From NCBI GenBank assembly GCA_029558535.1, contig JAKQEK010000102.1, positions 1 through 53,749 on the forward strand: a stretch of DNA of 53,749 bases, written 5' to 3'. This stretch comes from Bacteroidota bacterium. GTDB taxonomy: Bacteria; Bacteroidota; Bacteroidia; Bacteroidales; ML635J-15. The notes under the pieces are model-generated. The model ran no database searches. It was not told the origin of the DNA and worked only from the letters and a program-made list of their open reading frames with translations. The position numbers and the translations under genes were made by a program. Below are positions 1-7,212 of the stretch, piece after piece; position 1 is the first letter of the stretch; every line of letters begins with the position of its first letter.

Positions 1-1
1 T

Positions 2-2236
2 GATGGTGAATTTTGGAGTGGAAATGTCATGGAAGCTTGCTTTTTCGAGACAACAGTTGACGAAGAATTGAATGATGATAAATATTCTATCTACACAAAC
101 AACCCCTACCCCAACTCCCAAAACCCCTGGGCAGGTTATGCTAATCCATACCAACGAACCGACGTGGGAATATCAATCAACGGAATAAAAGGTTTAAACA
201 TTCGCAATTGTATATTTTATAATATGCAATACGGTATTTTATCTTACGATTCCAGATTTAATGTACAAGAAAATTCGCATTTTACATTTATGGATTATGG
301 TATAAAGCTCGAAAATACTTACAACTCTATTATTAACAGCCACGAAATTTCAGAGTGCTTCTTTGATAGCATTCCCGGCTATTTAGTAAGTATGGAGACG
401 GGTCCCGTTGCTGACCCCAAAACTGCTGCTATATTTATCAAAGTTGGTTATAATGACTATATACATAATAATACTATTGGTAATGCAGATACCGACCAAA
501 AGCTCAATCATTATGGAATTGTAACTTTAAAAAGCTCAGCATTTGAGATAACAGAAAACATTTTCCGAAAGTTTGATAGAGGTATATATACAAAAAGTTC
601 AGGCATTAACGGTGGTTTTATAGGTGCCGAAAGTAATTCGATAAGCAATTGGGATGGGAACAGATTTCTACATTCATGGCGAAGTATTACGACACTAAGC
701 GATAATCCCAAACTAAGATTAAAGTGTAATACAAGCATTAACAACACTACAGATCCGAATGAATATAATGTAAATTATCTGAATACAGGAACATTAGCAA
801 ATCAGGGAAGCCCATCTCCTCTCGGAATGTCATATCAAAAACAAAGATTTCCGGCAGGGAATGTTTTTCTTCCAAATGATGATGATTTTAAAACAATCAG
901 TTCAAATAGTTATTACACATATTACAGGCATTCCGGACCTCCTGAGGTAATACCTATTTTAGCTACTAATAGTGCTTTAATCAATATTAATCCAACAAAT
1001 GCAGTGCCTAAGATAACTAATGCAGCTGCCTGTCCCGATCCATATTGGGGGCATATAGTAATAGGTGGCATTCAATTACCTCAACTGGATATCTCACCAA
1101 CTAATAATAGCATAATTAGTTATCCTTTCAGCATTGTTGATAGTCTGCAAAATGCAAGCGATAGTTTACATCTAATAAGGGATAATTTAAACCAAAATCT
1201 TGATGATGGCAAAACTATTGAATTGCTAAATGATATCTATGGAAATACAGCTCAGGGCAGACTCAAAAATAAGCTTATTTCATGTTCTCCCTTATCCGAT
1301 ACTGTTTTGTACGCTTTAATGTCTGAATATCCTTTGTCGCATGGTAATTTTAAGAATGTAATGTTACTTAATTTACCGGTTAATCAAAATCTGGAGTATT
1401 TGTTATATACAATACTTACTCAAATACCTTCAGGAATAGCAAGACAAATGTTGGAGATGCAGGCATATAATCCTTTTGCAAATACTCCAGGTAAGTTGGA
1501 ACAAGAAATAAAAGAGTTGGAATTGGAAAAACAGTTATTGCTAAACCATTTTATAAGATTGCTGACAGATACAACACATAACAGGTTTGATGATGCAATA
1601 AGACTTCTCGAAGCAGAAATAAGTACCTCTGCAGATAGAATTCTTGCCGGAACCTATATTTCCATTAATGAATATGAATTAGCGACAGATAAGATTTCTG
1701 TTATTCCTGATGATAACAAAGAAGATCAGGATTTTAAAGCATTAAACGAATTAGTCTTATCATATTTTGAACAAGGAAAATCTCTTTATGAGCTTGACAG
1801 TACTGAACTTGAATTTATACGTGATCTTGCTTATGCTTGCCCGTTAACACTGGCAGGAGCAAATGCACAGTCTATTCTTTCATTACTTTTCCGCGAAGAA
1901 TTTGACGACTGTCCACCGCCCATGGGCACAAGAACTGCAAAAATTTATGATGCTCATTTAAATGCCCCCGAAGATCCTGAAACATTTAGTTTAGGTGATA
2001 ATTATCCCGATCCTGCTGATAATTACACAATTATACCATATACGCTTGAAAGCGAGAATGAGGGTGTTTTGGAAATCTCGGATGCTTCAGGTAAGATAAT
2101 TGCTACTTATAAATTAAATAATAATGAGCATGAATTCAGACTTAATACTCAGGCACTTGTTCCCGGAATATATAATTATTCTCTGATTAGTAATAATGGC
2201 AAAACCGAAACTAAAAAGTTTGCCATTTATCGCTAA
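2..2236 (+). CDS. Beta-helix-like secreted protein with T9SS sorting domain (5' partial)
   Basis: The frame is open to the left edge of the window, so the N-terminus is missing; the first in-frame ATG, at 29, is internal. About 744 residues are visible. The N-terminal 250 residues are rich in short Asn/Gly/Ile strand-turn repeats (for example INGIKGLNIRNCIFYNMQYG), as in right-handed parallel beta-helix proteins. The middle (about 380-640) is helical and unrecognised. The last 80 residues have the shape of a type IX secretion C-terminal domain: GDNYPDPADNYTIIPY, then a SDASGKII strand, then a PGIYNYSL turn and a basic KKFAIYR end. It is probably exported and anchored at the surface. It stands 36 bp before another T9SS protein, and both look like cargo of element 1. 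Ligand or enzymatic activity is unknown. Confidence 0.75.
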   Translation, partial: DGEFWSGNVMEACFFETTVDEELNDDKYSIYTNNPYPNSQNPWAGYANPYQRTDVGISINGIKGLNIRNCIFYNMQYGILSYDSRFNVQENSHFTFMDYGIKLENTYNSIINSHEISECFFDSIPGYLVSMETGPVADPKTAAIFIKVGYNDYIHNNTIGNADTDQKLNHYGIVTLKSSAFEITENIFRKFDRGIYTKSSGINGGFIGAESNSISNWDGNRFLHSWRSITTLSDNPKLRLKCNTSINNTTDPNEYNVNYLNTGTLANQGSPSPLGMSYQKQRFPAGNVFLPNDDDFKTISSNSYYTYYRHSGPPEVIPILATNSALININPTNAVPKITNAAACPDPYWGHIVIGGIQLPQLDISPTNNSIISYPFSIVDSLQNASDSLHLIRDNLNQNLDDGKTIELLNDIYGNTAQGRLKNKLISCSPLSDTVLYALMSEYPLSHGNFKNVMLLNLPVNQNLEYLLYTILTQIPSGIARQMLEMQAYNPFANTPGKLEQEIKELELEKQLLLNHFIRLLTDTTHNRFDDAIRLLEAEISTSADRILAGTYISINEYELATDKISVIPDDNKEDQDFKALNELVLSYFEQGKSLYELDSTELEFIRDLAYACPLTLAGANAQSILSLLFREEFDDCPPPMGTRTAKIYDAHLNAPEDPETFSLGDNYPDPADNYTIIPYTLESENEGVLEISDASGKIIATYKLNNNEHEFRLNTQALVPGIYNYSLISNNGKTETKKFAIYR

Positions 2237-2272
2237 TTTATATTATTTTGTAATTTACCTTAATTTGAATGT

Positions 2273-3901
2273 ATGAAAAAAACATTGGTTTTTGCAGGAA
2301 TAATAGCCCTATTATTACTCAATCTGAATTTGAGCGGACAATCATGGCATACTTATTTTGGAGATACATTACATAACAATGATGTGTGTCCTAATAATTG
2401 TCCTTATGTAGATGTCTTATATGTTGACCATGATACACTTTTTATGTCAGGAGTATTCACTTATGCAGGAGATTTATTTTTAAAACATATTGCCAAATGG
2501 CACGATTATCAGTGGTTTAATCTTGGAATCACATATACAAATGATGATATGTATTGTATGATAAAATACGATAACAAACTTTGGGTTGGAGGACATAGCG
2601 GATGGTATCCGAATTGGGATTTTGACATTTCATTTTTATCATGCTGGGATGGAAATTCATGGTTTGGACCATATACTACAAAACCCAATGGGGCTGTTTT
2701 TGATTTAATTGAGCATAATGATACCTTGTTTGCATGTGGTAGGTTTACGCGTATAGACGACATTTATGGCATTTCTGTAAAAGCATATTTTGATGGTCAG
2801 TGGATTGCTATTGGTAGTGTAAATGTTGATCAGGGTAGCTCTTTAGAAGTATATAATAATGAATTGCTTCTTGGAACTAGTTATACAGGATTATACAAAC
2901 GTAGCGGTTTTGCAAGCTGGACTAGTTTTCCGGGAGGTCCATTTGGAATCGTTAATGCTATGACAGTTGATACCATTAATAACTTATTATATATTGGAGG
3001 GGTTTTCGATTATGTTGCAGACACAATATTCTCGCATAATATAGCTATGTGGGATAGCTTTAGATGGCACTCTCTTGATTCAGGTATGTCAACTGGAGAT
3101 GTTAATTACAAAGCAATGTCAATTTATAGAGGCGACTTATATCTTGGGGGCAACTTTACACATACCGCTAAGGGTTTACAAGTCAATCACATTGCCCGTT
3201 GGGATGGTTACAATTGGCATAGTTTGAGCAACGGAACAAATGGATGGGTTTATGCTCTGACTGTTTTTAAAGATACTTTAATTGTCGGAGGTAATTTTTA
3301 CGAAGTAGGAAATTCAAAGCGAGCTTTAGCCATTGCAAAATGGCACATGCCAGTTCCTCATAATTGTGATTATTTACGCCCAATTGTGTATGCTTACGAA
3401 GAATTTGGTACTGCTAAAGATACGTTTTATCTAGATGGTGGAGAAGCTGAGGTGAAATTTTATAATAATAATGCTTATGCGGATACATGGGACTGGGATT
3501 TTGCTGGTCTTGGAACTGCCAGTGTGAAAGACCCAATTTACATTTTCACAGAGCCAGGCGAGTATAATATACAAGTTACTGTAACGCAGGATGGTTGCAT
3601 AAAAACAGCAAGTCGAACAATTTACATTCAGCTAGGTTCAGAAATACAAAAGTCCGAAACTCCCGAAATGCAACTTTATCCAAACCCTACAAATAACAAT
3701 TTCACAGTTAAGCTTTATCTTGCATCATACAAAAACGTTGAATTTAAGATTGTCGGCACAAATGGCGAACTAAAAGAACAAATTAAAATCACCGGCGAAA
3801 CTACGGTTATTTCTACAAAAGGCTGGAGCCATGGGGTGTATGTTTGTAATTTGTTTGTGGAGGGGAAGCTGATAAAGGTGGAGAAGTTGGTGTTTGAGTA
3901 A
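2273..3901 (+). CDS. Secreted propeller-like protein with PKD domain and T9SS sorting domain
   Basis: 542 residues. Residues 1-22 form a signal peptide (MKKTLVFAGIIALLLLNLNL, then SGQ). Residues about 40-360 hold repeats of the type LYIGGVFDYVAD / IAMWDSFRWHSLDSGM / LYLGGNFTH / IARWDGYNWHSL, which suggests a beta-propeller. Residues about 385-455 are PKD-like (WDWDFAGLGTASVKDPIYIF). The end from about residue 468 (MQLYPNPTNNNFTVKL ... VYVCNLFVEGKLIKVEKLVF) is a clear type A T9SS domain. It should be exported through the Por/Spr machinery and attached to the surface. It follows the beta-helix gene by 36 bp in the same direction and ends just before a bidirectional terminator that marks the start of the conserved integration block. 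No catalytic residues are visible; adhesion or binding is a guess. Confidence 0.8.
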   Translation: MKKTLVFAGIIALLLLNLNLSGQSWHTYFGDTLHNNDVCPNNCPYVDVLYVDHDTLFMSGVFTYAGDLFLKHIAKWHDYQWFNLGITYTNDDMYCMIKYDNKLWVGGHSGWYPNWDFDISFLSCWDGNSWFGPYTTKPNGAVFDLIEHNDTLFACGRFTRIDDIYGISVKAYFDGQWIAIGSVNVDQGSSLEVYNNELLLGTSYTGLYKRSGFASWTSFPGGPFGIVNAMTVDTINNLLYIGGVFDYVADTIFSHNIAMWDSFRWHSLDSGMSTGDVNYKAMSIYRGDLYLGGNFTHTAKGLQVNHIARWDGYNWHSLSNGTNGWVYALTVFKDTLIVGGNFYEVGNSKRALAIAKWHMPVPHNCDYLRPIVYAYEEFGTAKDTFYLDGGEAEVKFYNNNAYADTWDWDFAGLGTASVKDPIYIFTEPGEYNIQVTVTQDGCIKTASRTIYIQLGSEIQKSETPEMQLYPNPTNNNFTVKLYLASYKNVEFKIVGTNGELKEQIKITGETTVISTKGWSHGVYVCNLFVEGKLIKVEKLVFE

Positions 3902-3924
3902 TCAATTAAAATGATACTACTTTT

Positions 3925-3950
3925 AAAGCCTTGTTTTGCAAGGCTTTTTT
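3925..3950. terminator. Bidirectional intrinsic terminator (copy A)
   Basis: AAAGCCTTG, loop TTTTG, CAAGGCTTT followed by T residues; the left arm is preceded by TTTT, so the minus strand also ends in a U-run. It serves the T9SS gene on the left and the zinc-finger gene on the right. The same hairpin core occurs at 46174-46200 in front of the second copy of the block. Confidence 0.8.
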
Positions 3951-3955
3951 ATTGC

Positions 3956-4279
3956 TCATCCCCCAAACCACCCTTTCACATCCTTCACATTTTTTGCCTT
4001 TGTCAGTTCTTCCATATTTGCCGGAGGATTGTAGCCCATTTTTAGGGCATACGCCAGGTTGTTTGAACACCTTTGGGAACAGGCATAAGAACTAGATTTA
4101 AAACTTTCGTATGGAGATCCGCACATCCAGCAGATCTTCAGGTACTTTGTTCTGCGGATCGGTTTGGTTATGGTACCGCCAAGCGTACTATTGTAAACCC
4201 TAGTCGAATCTTCCACTTTTACGGCAATAATATTTTGCCGGCACATTTCCTTTGTAGTAATGAGTGTTTTTGCTTTCAT
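3956..4279 (-). CDS. Treble-clef-type zinc-finger protein (copy A)
   Basis: 107 residues. Four cysteines, C50-x2-C53 and C67-x3-C71, in ICWMCGSPYESFKSS / ACSQRCSNNLAYAL, form a probable zinc site of treble-clef (FCS/HNH-like) type. The N-terminal half (TTKEMCRQNIIAVKVEDSTR) is basic and mixed. It could bind nucleic acid, but nothing catalytic is visible. A copy at 46201-46524 differs at only six residues, with the zinc site unchanged. In both places the gene is the outermost of the conserved integration block, convergent with a T9SS cargo gene across the shared terminator, with the 11-bp iteron array just upstream of its start. That position makes a role in replication, transfer or control of the element plausible, but this is inference. 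I do not recognise the family by name. Confidence 0.7.
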   Translation of the reverse strand: MKAKTLITTKEMCRQNIIAVKVEDSTRVYNSTLGGTITKPIRRTKYLKICWMCGSPYESFKSSSYACSQRCSNNLAYALKMGYNPPANMEELTKAKNVKDVKGWFGG

Positions 4280-4364
4280 CGTTTTTTATTGTAAATGTAT
4301 AATCTATTGGAATATCGATTTCAGTTAAACTGAATTATGACGGTTTAATTTCTTTTAAATTTGC

Positions 4365-4469
4365 TTATGACCTCTATATGAGCACCGCATGACAATCGTA
4401 TGATGATGGCATGACACCAGCATGAGTACTGCATGACACCAGCATGACCACTGCATGAACAAAACATGT
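4365..4469. repeat. Phased 11-bp iteron array (copy A)
   Basis: The core NNATGA recurs at exact 11-bp steps at 4365, 4376, 4387, 4398, 4409, 4420, 4431, 4442 and 4453, with a degenerate unit (ACATGT) at 4464. The best units read GCATGACACCA or GCATGACCACT. Eleven bases is one helical turn and not a multiple of three, so the array is a phased DNA site rather than a coding repeat. It lies upstream of the zinc-finger gene. A matching array lies at 46620-46724. Confidence 0.85.
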
Positions 4470-4670
4470 TGGAAATGTAGTATCTGCAAGGGCTCTCTGC
4501 TATGAAAAATAAAATAAATAAAAAAATCTTTTTTGGCTGATAAGCTATACTATTAATTATTACATCAACTTACCGCATTACCCGTCTTACCTGTGTTATG
4601 TGTGTTTTGGCTATTTATAGGGAATTTGCATTGTGTGTGGATATGGGCAAGGAATCAAAATACTGCGAAG

Positions 4671-4772
4671 CACCTATCTTGCAAACGGGAAGAAAAAGCC
4701 ACAGGTTCGGGTGACGGTGGCTGCGGTGGTCTGGGTGAAGCGAATTTTCTTCCCGTTTGCTGGCAAGAAAAC
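4671..4772. other. Conserved GC-rich hairpin (candidate oriT, origin or small RNA), copy A
   Basis: A perfect 16-bp inverted repeat, GCAAACGGGAAGAAAA (4681-4696) with its complement (4745-4760), encloses 48 nt that are GGT-rich and unusually GC-rich for this region. The loop contains an inner stem AGCCAC (4697-4702) with GTGGCT (4717-4722). The hairpin and loop are almost identical to 46958-47037 (two differences), while flanking non-coding DNA has diverged. No U-run follows on either strand, so it is not a simple terminator. It lies just beyond the 3' end of the zincin gene. Confidence 0.65.
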
Positions 4773-4781
4773 TCAAGCTAT

Positions 4782-5720
4782 TTAGGCTGCAATTTCTTTT
4801 ATATTTGCAGTTTGCAAAATAAAGTCTGCTGCTGCCTGTGCTTGTGATGCGGCAGAAATCACAAACTTTTTATCATCTTTCATTAATGTCAACCAATTTT
4901 CAATATATCCTACATTGTCAGTTATTCGGCTTTCATAGCCTAAAAAAGCCATAATAAAAGCTGAGTTAATCTCTGCAATTAGTTCTTCGAAAGCATATTC
5001 TTTAGTCCCGAATTTGTTTTTTATAGGTCGGTTTAATCTACTTTCTGCTCCTGTCCAGTGTCCCATTTCATGAAAAACGACATTGTAAAAAGCCTCTTTT
5101 GAAATAAACTGTTTCGGCAATGGCAAATATATTTTGTCCTCTGATGGCTTGTAAAATGCCTCGTTTTGTGCCTCAAAATTAATGTTTGCTCCTGTTCCTT
5201 TAATCAGTTGTTCGGCTTTTTCGTCTTTTTCAATTTCTGTTAATCTGTCAAGCTCTGCTTGTTCGTAAAATTCAGCGGGTAAACCTTCAACGCAACTAAC
5301 ATTAAAAACTCTGTAATCTTTCAAATAACCGATTTTTTTAAAGTTCAGATGTTCAATTGACTGCTTGGCTCTAATCATTTGCTCTATTTTGTTTGTAATG
5401 TTTGCTCCTGTTTTTTCATCAATATAAAGTACCGATGTATAAACAACCATTGCTGTTTTACTTCCTTTAATTATTCGGGCGTTGTAATTTTGAATTTGTT
5501 TAAACGTCAACCAGCGGTTAACCGGATAATTTCTTTTGCGTTTCAGGTATCCCAATAATAATTGGTTTATACCGTTGTAAACATGATTTGTTACAATATT
5601 TCGGGCGAAAACTTCGCCTGTTAAACTGTACCAACATTCAGAAAAATTGTTGTTTTTGTGTTCCTCTAACATCTCGATAATTGTAGCGGTTATACGCTCG
5701 TAAATTTCGTTTGTGTTCAT
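4782..5720 (-). CDS. ArdC-like zincin metallopeptidase-domain protein (copy A)
   Basis: 312 residues. The N-terminal part (1-130; WYSLTGEVFARNIVTN, NQLLLGYLK, NRWLTFKQI, GSKTAMVVYTS) matches the ssDNA-binding N-terminal domain of the ArdC antirestriction family. The C-terminal part is a zincin with HEMGH at residues 217-221 and a downstream EELIAE glutamate as likely third ligand. ArdC-like proteins are encoded by plasmids and conjugative elements and protect incoming single-stranded DNA; whether this one is an antirestriction protein is inference. The copy at 47060-47998 differs at about 30 positions, with all zinc ligands kept. It is preceded on the minus strand by two small genes (5723-5878 and 5937-6410) that probably share its transcript. 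Confidence 0.82.
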   Translation of the reverse strand: MNTNEIYERITATIIEMLEEHKNNNFSECWYSLTGEVFARNIVTNHVYNGINQLLLGYLKRKRNYPVNRWLTFKQIQNYNARIIKGSKTAMVVYTSVLYIDEKTGANITNKIEQMIRAKQSIEHLNFKKIGYLKDYRVFNVSCVEGLPAEFYEQAELDRLTEIEKDEKAEQLIKGTGANINFEAQNEAFYKPSEDKIYLPLPKQFISKEAFYNVVFHEMGHWTGAESRLNRPIKNKFGTKEYAFEELIAEINSAFIMAFLGYESRITDNVGYIENWLTLMKDDKKFVISAASQAQAAADFILQTANIKEIAA

Positions 5721-5722
5721 AG

Positions 5723-5878
5723 TTATAGATTTTTAATAAGTACTAAATCAAGTTTATCAATAAGGGTTTTTAGCTGTGGATTATTAGCAATCATCAGGTT
5801 TAGTTTTTTCTGCTCTGCCAACAAATGGCGGTTTGGCTTTTTTGTCTTTGGTTTTGATATATGATTTGTATCTTTCAT
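5723..5878 (-). CDS. Small basic protein (copy A)
   Basis: 51 residues, start ATG at 5878, stop at 5723, two bases before the zincin start. The sequence is MKDTNHISKPKTKKPNRHLL followed by an amphipathic helix containing LNLMIANNPQLKTLIDKLDL. The existence of the gene is supported by the second copy at 47995-48156, where the helical half is nearly the same (LNMMIAKNPKLKTLIEKLDL) and the N-terminus is also lysine-rich. The two copies differ by in-frame length changes, as expected of a real protein. It sits between the coiled-coil protein and the zincin in both blocks, tightly spaced, so an accessory role with one of them is likely. Function unknown. Confidence 0.65.
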   Translation of the reverse strand: MKDTNHISKPKTKKPNRHLLAEQKKLNLMIANNPQLKTLIDKLDLVLIKNL

Positions 5879-5936
5879 TTTCTTAGATTTTTAAAAGGCA
5901 GTTTGCCACCTTTAAAGATGACAAACTGCCAAAAGA

Positions 5937-6410
5937 TTAAAACTCAATTTGCTGTTCAATTTCTGTGATTTTTGAAACAAGGGTGTTGTTAATGGTTTCA
6001 ACTACCTTTGTAAAAACTTCAGTATTTGAAGTTTTAAAGGTGTTGCCGTTCTCGTCGGTTAAAACAATACATTCGCTGAATTGGTTTGCACCTACGACAA
6101 AAGATGACAGTTTCTTTCTGCTCGCCTCTAATTTTTCCCTTTTTTCAATTAGGGTTTTCAGATTTTCGATTCTCTCGATTTTCTGTTCAAGTGTGAGCTG
6201 TGGTTTTGGTGGTGCAATTGGTTCTACCACTTTTATCACCTCCTGCACCTTTTCAACAACTTGTGCTGTTTTAACGGTTTCTTGTCCGTTTGGTTTAACC
6301 TGTTCAGTTTTTACCATTACACCAGTAGCAACTGAATTTTTGGCATTAATACTTGCAACTTCTTTTTGTGTTGCTTTTCCGTTGGTTTTCTTTACTGTTA
6401 AAGTTTCCAT
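5937..6410 (-). CDS. Coiled-coil protein of the integration block (copy A)
   Basis: 157 residues, starting METLTVKKTNGKAT. The N-terminal half is low in complexity and rich in Val, Lys, Gln and Pro (VEKVQEVIKVVEPIAPPKPQ). From about residue 70 a charged helix (LTLEQKIERIENLKTLIEKR, then EKLEASRKKL) predicts a coiled coil, followed by a compact tail (SSFVVGANQFSECIVLTDEN). The copy at 48203-48721 has almost the same C-terminal 90 residues but a longer, diverged linker. It starts the minus-strand operon leading to the zincin. No enzymatic motif is visible. It could be a structural partner of the zincin or a DNA-associated protein; I do not recognise the family. Confidence 0.7.
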   Translation of the reverse strand: METLTVKKTNGKATQKEVASINAKNSVATGVMVKTEQVKPNGQETVKTAQVVEKVQEVIKVVEPIAPPKPQLTLEQKIERIENLKTLIEKREKLEASRKKLSSFVVGANQFSECIVLTDENGNTFKTSNTEVFTKVVETINNTLVSKITEIEQQIEF

Positions 6411-6639
6411 AAAATAAAAATTTAATTGTTTATAATTGAGTGAACTAAAAAGGCTGATTTTTGCGACACCTGACTAATGCAGATTATAGATTTTGAGCGG
6501 AGTTTATTTCCAATCTTAATCGGAGCTGACTTTCTGCTTATTTCCTGTTTTTTGCACATAATTTCCATATTTTCAAAATTTTCCATAATGCATCTTTATG
6601 AGTTTCTTCGCGTATGTTCTGCATTTATAAAGGCAAGGC
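6411..6639. promoter_or_regulatory. Conserved leader region upstream of the coiled-coil gene (copy A)
   Basis: Non-coding DNA shared with 48722-48949, including the blocks TTGAGTGAACTAAAAAGGCT, GCAGATTA(T/A)AGATTTTGAG and TCCATAATGCATCTTTATGA. It probably holds the promoter of the minus-strand operon and, on the plus strand, that of the structured RNA; I cannot assign either precisely. Confidence 0.4.
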
Positions 6640-6888
6640 GGACTGATTGCCAGCAATAGTGATAGTCCTTAGTGTTCAGATTATATTCAACACTTTGCAG
6701 AATGTGGGTTGGAGGTAAACGCTAAGTTGATACCGAGCGAGGTACGAGAGAGGGATTGACTTAGTGTTTACAGGAGTAAAACCGACAGGAAGCTTTTCAA
6801 TGTGTAGAGTAGCGGAACATTGAAATGCTGACAGGTTTTACGTGGGCTTATGGATGATAAAATATGAAAGACATTCTGAACACTTAGG
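6640..6888 (+). ncRNA. Structured RNA of the integration block (copy A)
   Basis: Plus-strand stems are P0 GGACT 6640-6644 with AGTCC 6664-6668; P1 AGTGTTCAGA 6671-6680 with 6875-6884, which closes the structure; P2 GTAAACGCTAAGT 6715-6727 with 6759-6771; P3 GTAAAACC 6776-6783 with 6834-6841; P3a TTTCAATGT 6795-6803 with 6817-6825. P0 and P1 overlap at 6667-6668 only if the outer extension of P1 is counted. Copy B (48950-49200) keeps every stem with compensatory changes: the outer pair of P2 goes G-C to A-U, an inner pair of P2 goes C-G to G-C, and one pair of P3a goes A-U to U-A. Wobble pairs that would break on the minus strand place the RNA on the plus strand. The loop of P2 (ACCGAGCGAGG) is conserved. 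Class unknown. Confidence 0.72.
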
Positions 6889-7160
6889 AATATCTATTTC
6901 GACAGTTCTTGACTTTGGCGAGGCACGAAGACAAAGGCATAGAAATGTCATCCTCGAATTGAAAATTCGGGATATCTTCTATTGTGGCGTTCAGGACGAC
7001 TTGCCATCTTTGCAGATACATTCGCAGGAAAACTCATAAAGTTATAAATAATGATTTTGAAAATTGATTATGGTGCAAAAACAGAAAGAAATAAGCAGAC
7101 AGTCAGCGACTTCCACTGGAATTTGAATTCTTCGAGATCTACCAATGCTTATAGGACACT
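6889..7160. other. Conserved non-coding block downstream of the structured RNA (copy A)
   Basis: Shared with 49201-49395. A segment near 7072-7132 (GGTGCAAAAACAGAAAGAAA, then TAAGCAGACAGTCAGCGACT and TCCACTGG) is almost identical in both copies. Copy A carries about 75 bp (from about 6900) that copy B lacks. A small hairpin TGGC...GCCA is kept near 6983-7005. It may be the 3' part of the RNA or a cis site used in excision or transfer. Confidence 0.4.
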
Positions 7161-7164
7161 GCAC

Positions 7165-7185
7165 AAAAAAGGGGCATAAAGCCCC
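7165..7185 (-). terminator. Integrase terminator (copy A)
   Basis: On the minus strand: GGGGC, loop TTTAT, GCCCC, then TTTTTT. It lies 28 bp past the integrase stop codon. Confidence 0.75.
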
Positions 7186-7212
7186 CGTGTTATGGAAGTA
7201 ACACAATTGAAA

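Noticed and set aside
4365..4469. CRISPR-like direct repeats
   Set aside because: The unit is 11 bp with variable filler and no 25-35 bp repeats or spacers; no cas genes are in the window. Same for 46620-46724.
4593..4847. Possible 84-residue protein across the GC-rich hairpin, with a similar peptide at 46879-47139
   Set aside because: The peptides agree only where the DNA hairpin is conserved; the ends differ and overlap the zincin gene on the other strand. The DNA structure explains the conservation better than a protein.
6477..7039. Short open frames within the conserved non-coding block
   Set aside because: Frames are not preserved in copy B, and differences there keep RNA stems rather than codons.
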